NCBI GenBank assembly: GCA_035547515.1
Contig: DASZUS010000056.1
Location: forward strand, 69,637 to 133,636
Source of the DNA: DASZTV01 sp035547515
GTDB lineage: Bacteria > Actinomycetota > Actinomycetes > JAFAQI01
Direction: 5' to 3'
DNA: 64,000 nt
Below, in pieces: positions 15,438 through 23,863 of this stretch. How positions within the stretch are numbered: the first letter of the stretch is position 1; every line of letters begins with the position of its first letter. The notes under the pieces were generated by a model that ran no database searches, was not told the DNA's origin, and was given only the letters and a program-made list of their open reading frames with translations. The translations under genes and the position numbers were made by a program.

Positions 15438-16904
15438 GTGAGGGACGCCGTCGGGTTCGGCTCGATCGTGGCGCTTGCCGGGCTCGTCGGCCTTGCCGCA
15501 GTGCTGTCCAGCCACCTGAGCTCGCGTACCCGGATCCCTAGCCCGGCACTGTTCCTGGTTGGCGGCGCGATTGCCGCCAATGCGGTGAGCAACTTCCACG
15601 TGCCCTCCGAGCGACTCGTCGAGCGGGTCGTGACGGTCGCGGTAGCGCTGATCCTGTTCGACGGTGGCCTGCATCTGGGCTGGAACCGGCTGCGCCGTAC
15701 CGCAGGAACGGTCCTGACTGTCGGCCTCGTTGGCACCCTGCTGACCGGCGCCGCGCTCGCCGTCGCCGCGCACCTCCTGCTCGACGTCTCGTGGTACCTG
15801 TCGCTGCTGGTGGGCACGGCACTCGCGCCGACCGACCCGGCAGTCGTCTTCTCGGTCTTGGGCAAACGGGAGATCTCCGGGTTGAGCGGCGCCCTGCTGG
15901 AAGGCGAGTCAGGGGCAAACGACCCCGTCGGGATCGCGCTGACGTCCGCACTGCTCGGCGCAGGAAGCGTGCAGGGCGGCGCTCTGGGCCATGCCGCCCT
16001 CGAGTTCGGCGAGCAGATCGTGATCGGGGCCGCCTTCGCCGCGGTCGGCGCGATCGCCCTGTTGTGGATGATGCGACGGGTGCCGCTCCCGAGTGAGGGC
16101 TTGTACCCCCTGCGCGTACTGGTGAGCGTCCTTCTGCTGTTCGGCCTCACCACGCTGGCCCACGGCTCGGGCTTCCTGGCCGTCTTCGGCGCCGGCATCG
16201 CGATCGGCGATGCCGGCGCGCCGTACAAGCGCGAGATCGTCCGGTTCCATTCGGCCTTGGCAAGCCTCGGCGAGATCGTGGCGTTCGTCATGCTCGGCTT
16301 GACGGTCAACTTCGACGAGATCAGTCGATCCGACGTGTGGCTGCCGGCGCTGGCGATCTGGGCGGTCCTCACGATCCTGATCCGGCCGGCCTTGGTCGGC
16401 CCGTGTCTGCTGCGCAGCCCGCTTCGCCCGGGGGAACGCGGCTTCGTCCTCTTTGCCGGGCTGAAGGGCGCCGTCCCCATCCTGCTGGGAAGCTTTCTGC
16501 TCTCAGAGCACGTCGCGCACGCGGGGCGTCTGTACGCGGTCATCCTCATCGTCGTCACGCTGTCGGTGCTGGTGCAGGGCGGCCTCGTGACCACCGTCGC
16601 ACGTCTGGCTCACGTCCAGATGAGAGACGTCGAACCGGAACCGTGGAGCCTCGGCGTGCGCCTCCTCCACGAGCCGCAAGGCGCCCAGCTCCTGACCATC
16701 GCGCGAGGGTCTGCTGCGGATGGTCGGCGGATCGACGACTTCGACTCGATCGCCCCCGGTGTCTGGCTGAGCATGATCGTCCGTAACGGCCAGCTCCTGC
16801 CCATCGAAGACTCGACGGTGCTCACCGCAGGCGACGAGATCCTGGTGCTGGCAAGCCCCGACCAGGAAGCCGCGTTACGAAAAGCCGTCAGCCGTTCCAG
16901 ATAG
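15438..16904 (+). CDS. CPA1-family cation/proton antiporter with RCK_C domain
   Basis: This 488-residue protein has 12-13 membrane helices of the CPA1 (NhaP) type, with the ion-site motif GESGANDPVGIAL (Asn161-Asp162) and ALAPTDPAVVFSVLG (about 128-142). Residues about 400-485 form an RCK_C/TrkA-C domain, which in K+/H+ antiporters binds regulatory nucleotides; this makes potassium/proton exchange the best guess. The GTG start at 15438 has a strong GGAAGG site. It stands alone after the formate dehydrogenase cluster and converges on the SCO1 gene. Confidence 0.87.
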   Translation: MRDAVGFGSIVALAGLVGLAAVLSSHLSSRTRIPSPALFLVGGAIAANAVSNFHVPSERLVERVVTVAVALILFDGGLHLGWNRLRRTAGTVLTVGLVGTLLTGAALAVAAHLLLDVSWYLSLLVGTALAPTDPAVVFSVLGKREISGLSGALLEGESGANDPVGIALTSALLGAGSVQGGALGHAALEFGEQIVIGAAFAAVGAIALLWMMRRVPLPSEGLYPLRVLVSVLLLFGLTTLAHGSGFLAVFGAGIAIGDAGAPYKREIVRFHSALASLGEIVAFVMLGLTVNFDEISRSDVWLPALAIWAVLTILIRPALVGPCLLRSPLRPGERGFVLFAGLKGAVPILLGSFLLSEHVAHAGRLYAVILIVVTLSVLVQGGLVTTVARLAHVQMRDVEPEPWSLGVRLLHEPQGAQLLTIARGSAADGRRIDDFDSIAPGVWLSMIVRNGQLLPIEDSTVLTAGDEILVLASPDQEAALRKAVSRSR

Positions 16905-16944
16905 GTGGTCGCGGCAGTACCGGATCAGGCGGCACCCAGCACCG

Positions 16945-17730
16945 TCATCGCGTGGGTGCGACGATGGGACGGTCCAGCAGCCAGCTGAACACGCTGAGCG
17001 CCTGGGAGGGTGTCCAATCCCGCCACGGACTGGGGTGGCGCAGCAGGGCGCGCCCCTGAGGGCTGAGATCGTCGCGCAGCGTGGGCGGAAGATGCTGACC
17101 GGCGGAGTCCGGGCTGCCGTCGATGACGAATCGTTCCTGCCCAGCGGCGTTGAGGAAGATGACATCGTCGGAGTGCGCGATGTCGTAGGTGAGTGGCTTG
17201 CCGGTGAGCCAGTCGCGGTCGGCCGGAGCGCCCTCAGGTACGCGGTGGACGTACACCCCGAAGTAGCGCCAGAGCTTCCGCGTGTTGGCGGCGCTGGTCC
17301 GCAGCAGGTACCAGTTCGGTGGCGTCGATCCGTACAGCCGTTGATATGCCCTAAGCCGCGCCGCGGTGTCGCGGTGCGGGTCGATGCTGATCTCGAGCAG
17401 GGCGGTCCGGCTGCCGGCTCCATCGCGACCGAGGGTTCGCGCCATCGAAGCGGTGTTCGCCGAGGTCATCGGGCAGATGTCGGTGCAGAGGGTCATGAAG
17501 TCGGCGACCATCACGGCCTTGCCGCGGAACGCTGCAAGGTCGGTGCGGCTGCCGTCGACTTCGGTGAGGGGCATCGTCGAGATCGCGTGAGGTAGGTGGC
17601 GGTCGACGACTGCGCCGATCCTGGCGGGCGGCGTGATCCGGTTCGCATGCGACTGCGACGTACCGCAGGCCGCGGTCACGGCGAAGACGAGTACGCCTGC
17701 TCCTGCGGCACGGTGCCCGCGGCGCGTCAC
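16945..17730 (-). CDS. SCO1/SenC-family copper chaperone, lipoprotein
   Basis: This 261-residue protein has a lipoprotein signal (FAVTAACG, Cys22) and a thioredoxin-like SCO1 domain. The copper-binding CxxxC is Cys82-Thr-Asp-Ile-Cys86 and the third ligand is His186 in DIAHSDD. SCO proteins deliver copper to the CuA site of cytochrome oxidase or act as thiol reductants outside the membrane. The GTG start at 17730 overlaps the stop of the ClC gene (GTGA), so it ends the marR-clc-sco operon; longer in-frame starts lie inside clc. No oxidase gene is nearby. Confidence 0.85.
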   Translation of the reverse strand: MTRRGHRAAGAGVLVFAVTAACGTSQSHANRITPPARIGAVVDRHLPHAISTMPLTEVDGSRTDLAAFRGKAVMVADFMTLCTDICPMTSANTASMARTLGRDGAGSRTALLEISIDPHRDTAARLRAYQRLYGSTPPNWYLLRTSAANTRKLWRYFGVYVHRVPEGAPADRDWLTGKPLTYDIAHSDDVIFLNAAGQERFVIDGSPDSAGQHLPPTLRDDLSPQGRALLRHPSPWRDWTPSQALSVFSWLLDRPIVAPTR

Positions 17731-19595
17731 GAGGCGGTCGGACCGGGTGACGAGACAGCGCCGCTGCGTACCGGCCGGGAAAACATCGACGGCAGCGGCA
17801 GAGCCTCGTCGGCGCGGGCGGGGTGGGCTCGGTTCGTGTAGGCGCGCAGGACGTCGCGGTGCGTCAGCCATCCAGCGACGGCGTCGCCGTCGACGACGGG
17901 TACGCCGGAACGGTCGTTGCCGACCAGGACCCGCAGCGCGTCATCGAGGGTCTGTTCCACCAGGACCGGTTGCGCCGCTACTGCCAGCTCAGCGGCGGTG
18001 GCCTCGACCGCGTCGTCGCGAGCCCCCGCCTCCAGCTGGGGCGCGGTCACGGTGCCTCGGTAGCGGCCCGCTTCGTCGACGACAGGCAGCGCATCGACCT
18101 CCTCGCGGTCGAACCGCTCCAGGATCTCCTCGAGGGTCGCCTCCAGGCGCAATGGGTCGGGAACGGCGCGCATCGCTTCGCGGACCCGGATCTGGGTCAT
18201 CAGGTTGCCGGCACGGCCGCGCTGCAAGTCGATGCCCCGACGGCGGAGCTTGAGGGTGTAGATCGTCTCCCTAGAAAGCACCGTGGATGCGATCGTGGCG
18301 AGCACGATCGCCGCCATCAGCGGCAGCACGATGCGGTAGTCCCCGGTCAGCTCGAAGATGATCAGTACGGCGGTGATCGGGGCGCGCGCAGCTCCGGCGA
18401 AGACCGCGCCCATCCCGATCAGCCCATAGGCACCGGCGGGACCGGCCGCGCCGGGGAACAGCAGGTGGGCGAGATCGCCGTAGGCGGTGCCGAGCATGGC
18501 ACCCATGAACAGCGAGGGTGCGAACACACCACCTGATCCGCCGATGGCGATGGTGAGGCTGACCGCGATGAGCTTGCCGGCAAGCAGGAGCATGAGGAAC
18601 CCACCGTGGTAATGCCCTTCGATGCCTCGCTCGAGGACCGGGTACCCGACGCCGTACATCTGCGGCAACGCGAGCAGCAGCCCGCCAAGCAGGAGCCCGC
18701 CGCTGGCGGGCCGCAGCCACATCGGGCCCGGCCACCAGCGGTCGAAGACGTCCTCGAGCCCGTAGAGCACCTTGATGAAGGCGACCCCGACGAATGCGGC
18801 GACCACGCCCAGCAGCGCGTAGAGCAGGTAGTCCCAGCCGGAGGTGATGGTGAACGCCGGGAGCGGAAGGAATGGCTGATTACCGAATGCCGCGCGCCCG
18901 ATGACGTCGGCAGTGACCGAGGACAGTACAACGATCCCGAACGACTCCGTAGCGAAGTCCCGCAGGATCATCTCCAGCCCGAAGAACACCCCTGCGATCG
19001 GCGCGTTGAAGGTCGCGGAGATCCCGCCCGCCGCGCCGCACGCGACCATCAGGCGAAGCCGGCTTTCCGGCAACCGCAGTCGCTGGCCGATCGTCGAACC
19101 GAGCGCCGATCCGATCTGCACGATCGGGCCCTCGCGGCCCACCGAACCGCCGGTGCCGATGCACAGCGCCGACGCCAGCGACTTCACCGCCGCGACCGCG
19201 GGTGGGATGCGTCCGCCGCGTTCCGCGACCGCGAGCATGACCTCCGGTACCCCGTGGCCGCGTGCCTCCTTGGCATACCTGTCGATCAGCGGCCCGTAGA
19301 TCAAGCCGCCGACCACCGGCACCACGAGCAGGAAGAACACGCCGAGCCCGGGCAGATGCGGGCTGCCCACCCGTCCCGCGTCGCTGTAGTCGTGGCGGCC
19401 GGTCGCGAGCTCGGTCACCCACAAGATCAGGTAACGGAACAGCACTGCGCCGGCACCCGCGCCGGCACCGACGATGATCCCCAACGGCACCAGGCCGGTC
19501 GCCGAGCCACGGATCCAGTCGAACAGCGAGTCCCGCAGGTCCACGGGCAGCGGGAGAACCGCGCTCGGCCGCCAGGCCCAGCGCTGCTCGCTCAC
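17727..19595 (-). CDS. ClC-family chloride channel/antiporter with CBS pair
   Basis: This 622-residue protein has the ClC membrane domain (residues about 30-445) and two C-terminal CBS domains (about 470-590). The chloride-filter motifs GTGGSVGREGP (gating Glu155) and GGSGGVFAPSL are intact. The gating Glu fits either a proton-coupled exchanger or a gated channel. CBS pairs in ClC proteins bind adenine nucleotides. The GTG start overlaps the marR stop and its own stop overlaps the SCO1 start, so all three are co-transcribed. Roles in acid tolerance or anion balance are inferred from the family. Confidence 0.9.
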   Translation of the reverse strand: MSEQRWAWRPSAVLPLPVDLRDSLFDWIRGSATGLVPLGIIVGAGAGAGAVLFRYLILWVTELATGRHDYSDAGRVGSPHLPGLGVFFLLVVPVVGGLIYGPLIDRYAKEARGHGVPEVMLAVAERGGRIPPAVAAVKSLASALCIGTGGSVGREGPIVQIGSALGSTIGQRLRLPESRLRLMVACGAAGGISATFNAPIAGVFFGLEMILRDFATESFGIVVLSSVTADVIGRAAFGNQPFLPLPAFTITSGWDYLLYALLGVVAAFVGVAFIKVLYGLEDVFDRWWPGPMWLRPASGGLLLGGLLLALPQMYGVGYPVLERGIEGHYHGGFLMLLLAGKLIAVSLTIAIGGSGGVFAPSLFMGAMLGTAYGDLAHLLFPGAAGPAGAYGLIGMGAVFAGAARAPITAVLIIFELTGDYRIVLPLMAAIVLATIASTVLSRETIYTLKLRRRGIDLQRGRAGNLMTQIRVREAMRAVPDPLRLEATLEEILERFDREEVDALPVVDEAGRYRGTVTAPQLEAGARDDAVEATAAELAVAAQPVLVEQTLDDALRVLVGNDRSGVPVVDGDAVAGWLTHRDVLRAYTNRAHPARADEALPLPSMFSRPVRSGAVSSPGPTAS

Positions 19596-20077
19596 AGCGA
19601 CATGCCGAGAGCAAGCACGCTCTCCGGTGCCTCCCCAGCGGCCGCGTTGAAGACTCGCAGTGCCTCGATCAGGCGCTCCTGGTCCTCAGCCGGAATCCGT
19701 GCGATCACCTTGCGCAGCTCCCTGCGCCGTCGCGCGGTCACCTCGGACACCAGCGCACGGCCGTCAGCCGAGAGGCGTAACACGACCTCCCTGCGGTCGC
19801 TGTCGCTATGAACTCGCTCCACCAGCTCCTTCGCGACGAGCCGGTCGCACATCCGAGTCGCTGTCGAGGGGCTCACGTCGAGTGAGTCGGCGAGGTCGAC
19901 AGGCCGAAGCTGCGACCTGCTGGCGAGGACGACGAGCGCCCGGTACTGCGGAAGCGTGACCTGCTCCTCGAGGCCGGCGAGTGACCGAGCCGCGATCGCC
20001 ACCAGCGCCCGGCTCGCGGTCACGAGGGACTCGGTCGCCGACTCCGCCGGCTCGGCTGCAGCAGACACTCTCGGCAC
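19592..20077 (-). CDS. MarR-family transcriptional regulator
   Basis: This protein of about 161 residues has a MarR winged helix (LRPVDLADSLDVSPSTATRM, then a DSDRREVVLRL wing). Start choice is uncertain: a TTG at 20101 lies inside the palindrome at 20086-20103, so I prefer the GTG at 20077; another GTG is at 20068. None has a clear Shine-Dalgarno. It is the first gene of the marR-clc-sco operon and probably represses both itself and the divergent DUF4396 gene through the shared palindrome. Confidence 0.82.
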   Translation of the reverse strand: MPRVSAAAEPAESATESLVTASRALVAIAARSLAGLEEQVTLPQYRALVVLASRSQLRPVDLADSLDVSPSTATRMCDRLVAKELVERVHSDSDRREVVLRLSADGRALVSEVTARRRRELRKVIARIPAEDQERLIEALRVFNAAAGEAPESVLALGMSL

Positions 20078-20085
20078 GTCTTCAG

Positions 20086-20103
20086 TATTGCATGAGTGCA
20101 ATA
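20086..20103. promoter_or_regulatory. Palindromic operator between marR and DUF4396 gene
   Basis: TATTGCATGAGTGCAATA has perfect 7-base arms around TGAG. It sits exactly between the divergent marR and DUF4396 genes in an AT-rich patch and overlaps the possible DUF4396 start at 20092. Position and symmetry make it the likely MarR binding site. Confidence 0.6.
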
Positions 20104-20883
20104 GTTTCCTCGTTGGATAGCGGACGGATCGGGGAAGTAGTCCCTGACGAGGAAGCGCAGAGAGGGCCGGACCGGCATGACCCCGTCGTGATACCGAGCT
20201 GGCTGACCTGGCTCAGCACCGCAATGCTCGTCGTCGGACTGCTGTCTGCAGCGGAGATCGCGGTGGACATCTCAGTGCGCGGCTACCGGCAGCCCATGCG
20301 AATCATGGAAGCTGTCTGGCCGGTTACCGGGCTCTACTTCGGCCCGGCGGCGAGCTGGGCCTATCGGAGCTTCGGCCGGCCCAAGTCCCCGCAATGGCAG
20401 CATGAGCGCGGTCTCCGCGGCCCGCAGCCAGAGCCTGACTGGGCTCCGGTGGCACTCGGGGTGACCCACTGCGGTGCAGGCTGCACACTGGGCGACATCA
20501 TCGCTGAGTTCGCAGTGTTCGGCGTCGGTGCGACAGTGGCCGGTGAGCCGCTGTACGCGGAGTACGCCGGCGACTACCTTGCAGCGCTCGGCTTGGGCAT
20601 CGCCTTTCAGTACCTCGCTATCGCCTCCATGCGCAACCTCAGCGTTCGTGCCGGGCTGTCGACCGCCGCCAAGGCCGACGTCCTCTCACTCACGAGCTTT
20701 GAAGTCGGCCTGTTCGACTGGATGGGCTTGGTGTACTTCGTGCTCTGGCCGGCTCCGCACCACCTCACTCCCTCCGCACCCACCTACTGGTTCTTGATGC
20801 AGGTCGGGATGGTCATCGGCTACTTCACCGCGTGGCCCACCAACGTCTGGCTCATCAGGCGAGGCATCAAGGAAGGGATGTAG
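20092..20883 (+). CDS. DUF4396 membrane protein
   Basis: This 263-residue protein has a polar N-terminus of about 35 residues, then a hydrophobic helix, a cytoplasmic segment and four or five further helices. The motif VTHCGAGCTLGDIIAEF (about 124-140) and the FQYLAIASMRNLS segment are typical of DUF4396. The function of the family is unknown; the His-Cys-x-x-x-Cys motif could bind a metal. The ATG at 20092 lies in the operator palindrome; a TTG at 20113 is an alternative start. It is divergent from marR-clc-sco and probably shares its regulator. Confidence 0.75.
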   Translation: MSAIVSSLDSGRIGEVVPDEEAQRGPDRHDPVVIPSWLTWLSTAMLVVGLLSAAEIAVDISVRGYRQPMRIMEAVWPVTGLYFGPAASWAYRSFGRPKSPQWQHERGLRGPQPEPDWAPVALGVTHCGAGCTLGDIIAEFAVFGVGATVAGEPLYAEYAGDYLAALGLGIAFQYLAIASMRNLSVRAGLSTAAKADVLSLTSFEVGLFDWMGLVYFVLWPAPHHLTPSAPTYWFLMQVGMVIGYFTAWPTNVWLIRRGIKEGM

Positions 20884-20912
20884 GTCTGGGCGTGTCTGCA
20901 CCACAGATGCCT

Positions 20913-20934
20913 ATTATTGCGCGACTACAATAAT
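20913..20934. promoter_or_regulatory. AT-rich inverted repeat downstream of DUF4396 gene
   Basis: ATTATTG (20913-20919) and CAATAAT (20928-20934) are perfect inverted arms with an 8-base spacer. The half-site TATTG/CAATA is the same as in the palindrome at 20086-20103, so it may be a second site for the same MarR protein. It could also be a weak hairpin ending the DUF4396 transcript, but no T-run follows. Confidence 0.4.
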
Positions 20935-20973
20935 CTACTGGCTGCTTCGGATGGACGACACGCAAGGACACCG

Positions 20974-21180
20974 ATGGTCGAACCCGCTACGGGCGGGCGC
21001 GGACTGCAGATCGTCGCGGCCGTGGCGGAGCAATGGGGAGTCGCGGAGTTCATCGGCGGGAAGGACGTGTGTTTCCGGATGCGCGGGCCGCCCTCCTGGA
21101 CGCCCCAGCACGTCTGTCGCTGCCTTGGCGGCCCGAGGACGAGCCCGGGAGGCCTGCCGTTGCGGAGGTCGCCCAGCTAA
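20974..21180 (+). pseudogene. Remnant of an RsbW-like anti-sigma kinase
   Basis: The translation from 20974 begins EPATGGRGLQIVAAVAEQWG and continues IGGKDVCFRM, which is the G2-box and last strand of a HATPase_c_2 (RsbW/SpoIIAB-type) kinase; intact proteins read GRGLxIVxxLAxxWG...GKxVWxxL. The N-terminal two thirds (N-box and ATP lid) are missing, and the reading frame runs on into unrelated residues before stopping at 21180. I see this as a decayed fragment. Confidence 0.6.
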
Positions 21181-21255
21181 TGGTTCGAACTGCCCTTTGA
21201 GGGTTATGTTGACCGACAGATGCCTCCGGGCCTTCGGGCCAGCAAGGACGGTTCG

Positions 21256-22455
21256 ATGGCGACGATGGTCCTCTCGCACGTCGGGAAGGTGTACGAGGAC
21301 GGTACGCGCGCGGTCACCGACCTCAACCTCGAGATAGAGGACGGCGAGCTCGTCGTATTCGTCGGCCCCTCGGGGTGCGGCAAGACGACCGCGCTGCGCA
21401 TGGTCGCCGGTCTCGAGACGGTCACCGAGGGCCAGATCCTGATCGGCGATCGGGTCGTCAATGACGTCCCCCCACGAGACCGCGACGTGGCGATGGTCTT
21501 CCAGTCCTACGCGCTCTACCCGCACATGACCGTGCGGGACAACATCGGTTTCGGGCTCAAACTGCGCAAGATGGCGAAGCCCGAGCTCGACAAGCGTGTC
21601 GAGCACGCCGCCGAGATGCTCGGCCTGACCGACCATCTCGACCGCAAGCCGCGCAACCTCTCCGGCGGCCAGCGCCAGCGCGTGGCGATGGGGCGCGCGA
21701 TCGTCCGCCAGCCGCACGCCTTCCTGATGGACGAACCGCTGTCCAACCTCGACGCCAAGCTGCGCGTCCAGATGCGCGCGGAGATCGGCAAGCTCCAGCG
21801 TGACCTCGCGGTCACCACCATCTACGTCACGCATGACCAGACCGAGGCGATGACGCTCGGCCATCGCGTCGCGGTCATGCGCAGCGGGGTGCTCCAGCAG
21901 GTCGCGCCGCCGCAAGTGCTCTACGACCGCCCGAAGAACCTCTTCGTCGCCGGCTTCATCGGCTCACCCGCGATGAACTTCCTGTCGGGCGCTCTCCGCC
22001 AGGAGGACTCCGGACAGTGGTCGGTGGAGCTCGGTACGCACCGGCTGCAGCTTCCGGAATCGGTGCTTTCGGCGAGGCCGGCACTGAAGGCAATGCGCGA
22101 CAAGCCACTCGTCGTCGGGATCCGTCCGGAGGACATCGAGGATGCCGCGACGGCCGGACCGCAGGCCGGGCAGACCTTCCCCGCGGTCGCCGAGCTCGTC
22201 GAGCCGCTCGGCGCGGACATCATCGTGTACCTGTCGATCGACGCACCGCCGCTGGCCGACGCCGAAGGTCTCGCCGACCTCACCAGCGAGCTGGAGAGCT
22301 CGCCGTTGATCGCCGCCGGGAGCAGGTCCACGGTGATCGCGAGGTTCAACCCGCGCAGCCACGTCGACGTCGGCGACAACGTCGTCGTAGTGATCAACAC
22401 CGAACGCCTGCACTTCTTCGACGCCGAGACCGGCGAGGCGATATGGGACCTCTGA
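21256..22455 (+). CDS. Carbohydrate ABC transporter ATP-binding protein (MsmK/UgpC type)
   Basis: This 399-residue ATPase has Walker A GPSGCGKTT, the Q-loop, the signature LSGGQRQR, Walker B FLMDEPLSNLDAK and the switch His in YVTHDQTEAM. The C-terminal 150 residues form the OB-fold regulatory domain of the MalK/UgpC group (VVGIRPEDIE, VEPLGAD). Such proteins power import of sugars or glycerol phosphates. The start is MATMVLSHVGKVY at 21256, with AAGGACGG upstream. It is the first gene of a four-gene operon in the order ATPase, binding protein, permease, permease. Confidence 0.9.
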   Translation: MATMVLSHVGKVYEDGTRAVTDLNLEIEDGELVVFVGPSGCGKTTALRMVAGLETVTEGQILIGDRVVNDVPPRDRDVAMVFQSYALYPHMTVRDNIGFGLKLRKMAKPELDKRVEHAAEMLGLTDHLDRKPRNLSGGQRQRVAMGRAIVRQPHAFLMDEPLSNLDAKLRVQMRAEIGKLQRDLAVTTIYVTHDQTEAMTLGHRVAVMRSGVLQQVAPPQVLYDRPKNLFVAGFIGSPAMNFLSGALRQEDSGQWSVELGTHRLQLPESVLSARPALKAMRDKPLVVGIRPEDIEDAATAGPQAGQTFPAVAELVEPLGADIIVYLSIDAPPLADAEGLADLTSELESSPLIAAGSRSTVIARFNPRSHVDVGDNVVVVINTERLHFFDAETGEAIWDL

Positions 22456-22466
22456 GAGGAGCACAC

Positions 22467-23831
22467 ATGCGAAAAGGTCGAGCGGTCTACCTGGGGATCG
22501 CGATGACCGCGACGCTGTCGGTCGTGGCAGCGTGCGGGTCGAGCAGCTCCGGCGGCAGTCCGAGCACCAGCGCCACCAGCTCGTCGTCGTCGAGCGGGCT
22601 CGGCAACTTCTCCGGGCAGTCCTTCACCGTCCTCGGACAGTGGACCGGTGAAGAGCAGGCCGCCTTCCAGAACGTGCTCAAGGGCTTCGACCAGGCCACC
22701 GGCGCGAAGGCGCACTACACCGCGGCCGCCGGCGGCGATGAGGCCACCGTGCTCGGCGCCAAGGTCAACGGCGGCACTCCCCCGGACGTTGCCACCATCT
22801 CGCTGCCCGGAGCACTCGCGCAGTACGCGAGCGCCGGCAAGCTGGTGCCGGTCTCGGCGGCAGGGCAGCAGGCGACCGCCGACAACTTCGCCACGGAGTG
22901 GGCCACCCTGGGCTCCTACAAGGGCACCCTCTACGGCGTACCGATCGACGCCGCGAACAAGTCGACCATCTGGTACAACACCACCGCATTCAGCAACGCC
23001 GGGATCTCCACACCGCCGACCACCTGGCCGGCGCTGATCCAGGACGCCAAGACGCTCAGCGACTCAGGCGTGAAGGTGCCGATCTCGGTCGGCGGAGGCG
23101 ACGGGTGGACGCTGACCGACTGGTTCGAGAACGTCTACATCCGCACAGCCGGGCTCGCTGACTACGACAAGCTGACGCACCACCAGATCCCGTGGACCGA
23201 CCCGTCCGTCACGAAGGCACTGGACACCCTCAAGCAGATCTGGGGCGACCCCACCCTGATCGGGAGCGCGAGCGCGGCGCTCAAGGTGCCGTTCACCGGT
23301 TCGGTGGACAACGTGTTCAAGGCCAACCCGACATCGGCGATGGTCTACGAGGCGAGCTTCGTCGCGTCCACGATCACCGGCGACAAGGACCCGGCACAGG
23401 TGGGCACCACCGCGAAGTTCTTCGGGTTCCCCTCGATCGACGGGTCTGCCCCGGTGCTCGAGGCGTCGGGCGACTTCGCCGTGGCGTTTTCCAAGAAGCC
23501 GGTCGTCCAGGCCTTCCTTACCTACCTCGCGAGCCCGCAGGCGGCGCAGGAGCTGGTGTCGTTCTCAGGCAGCGGCTTCCTGTCGGCGAACAAGAACCTG
23601 TCGACGTCGGCGTACCCCAACGCGACGTTGGGGCAGCTCGGTCAACAGCTCGTGTCGGTCGGGAACAACTTCCGGTTCGACATGTCCGACCAGGCACCGG
23701 CCGCGTTCGGTGGTACGCCGAACAAGGGCGAATGGGCGGACCTGCAGAGCTTCCTCGCCAACGGCAACGTGCAACAGGCCGAGCAGGCTCTCGAGAGGGA
23801 CGCCAAGAACGCGACAGGCTGGAGCAGCTGA
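22467..23831 (+). CDS. Carbohydrate ABC transporter solute-binding lipoprotein
   Basis: This 454-residue protein starts with a lipoprotein signal (SVVAACGSS, Cys at about 23) followed by a Ser/Thr-rich linker. The rest is a type 1 extracellular sugar-binding domain: FTVLGQWTGEEQAAFQNVL near the N-terminus, then GVPIDAANKSTIWYN and the late TYLASPQAAQELVSF motif. It captures the substrate outside the membrane and passes it to the permeases. GAGAGGAG precedes the ATG. The substrate class (oligosaccharide or alpha-glucoside-like) is inferred only from the family. Confidence 0.9.
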   Translation: MRKGRAVYLGIAMTATLSVVAACGSSSSGGSPSTSATSSSSSSGLGNFSGQSFTVLGQWTGEEQAAFQNVLKGFDQATGAKAHYTAAAGGDEATVLGAKVNGGTPPDVATISLPGALAQYASAGKLVPVSAAGQQATADNFATEWATLGSYKGTLYGVPIDAANKSTIWYNTTAFSNAGISTPPTTWPALIQDAKTLSDSGVKVPISVGGGDGWTLTDWFENVYIRTAGLADYDKLTHHQIPWTDPSVTKALDTLKQIWGDPTLIGSASAALKVPFTGSVDNVFKANPTSAMVYEASFVASTITGDKDPAQVGTTAKFFGFPSIDGSAPVLEASGDFAVAFSKKPVVQAFLTYLASPQAAQELVSFSGSGFLSANKNLSTSAYPNATLGQLGQQLVSVGNNFRFDMSDQAPAAFGGTPNKGEWADLQSFLANGNVQQAEQALERDAKNATGWSS

Positions 23832-23863
23832 CCGCGTTCGCGCAGCCCTGACGGAACCTGAGG

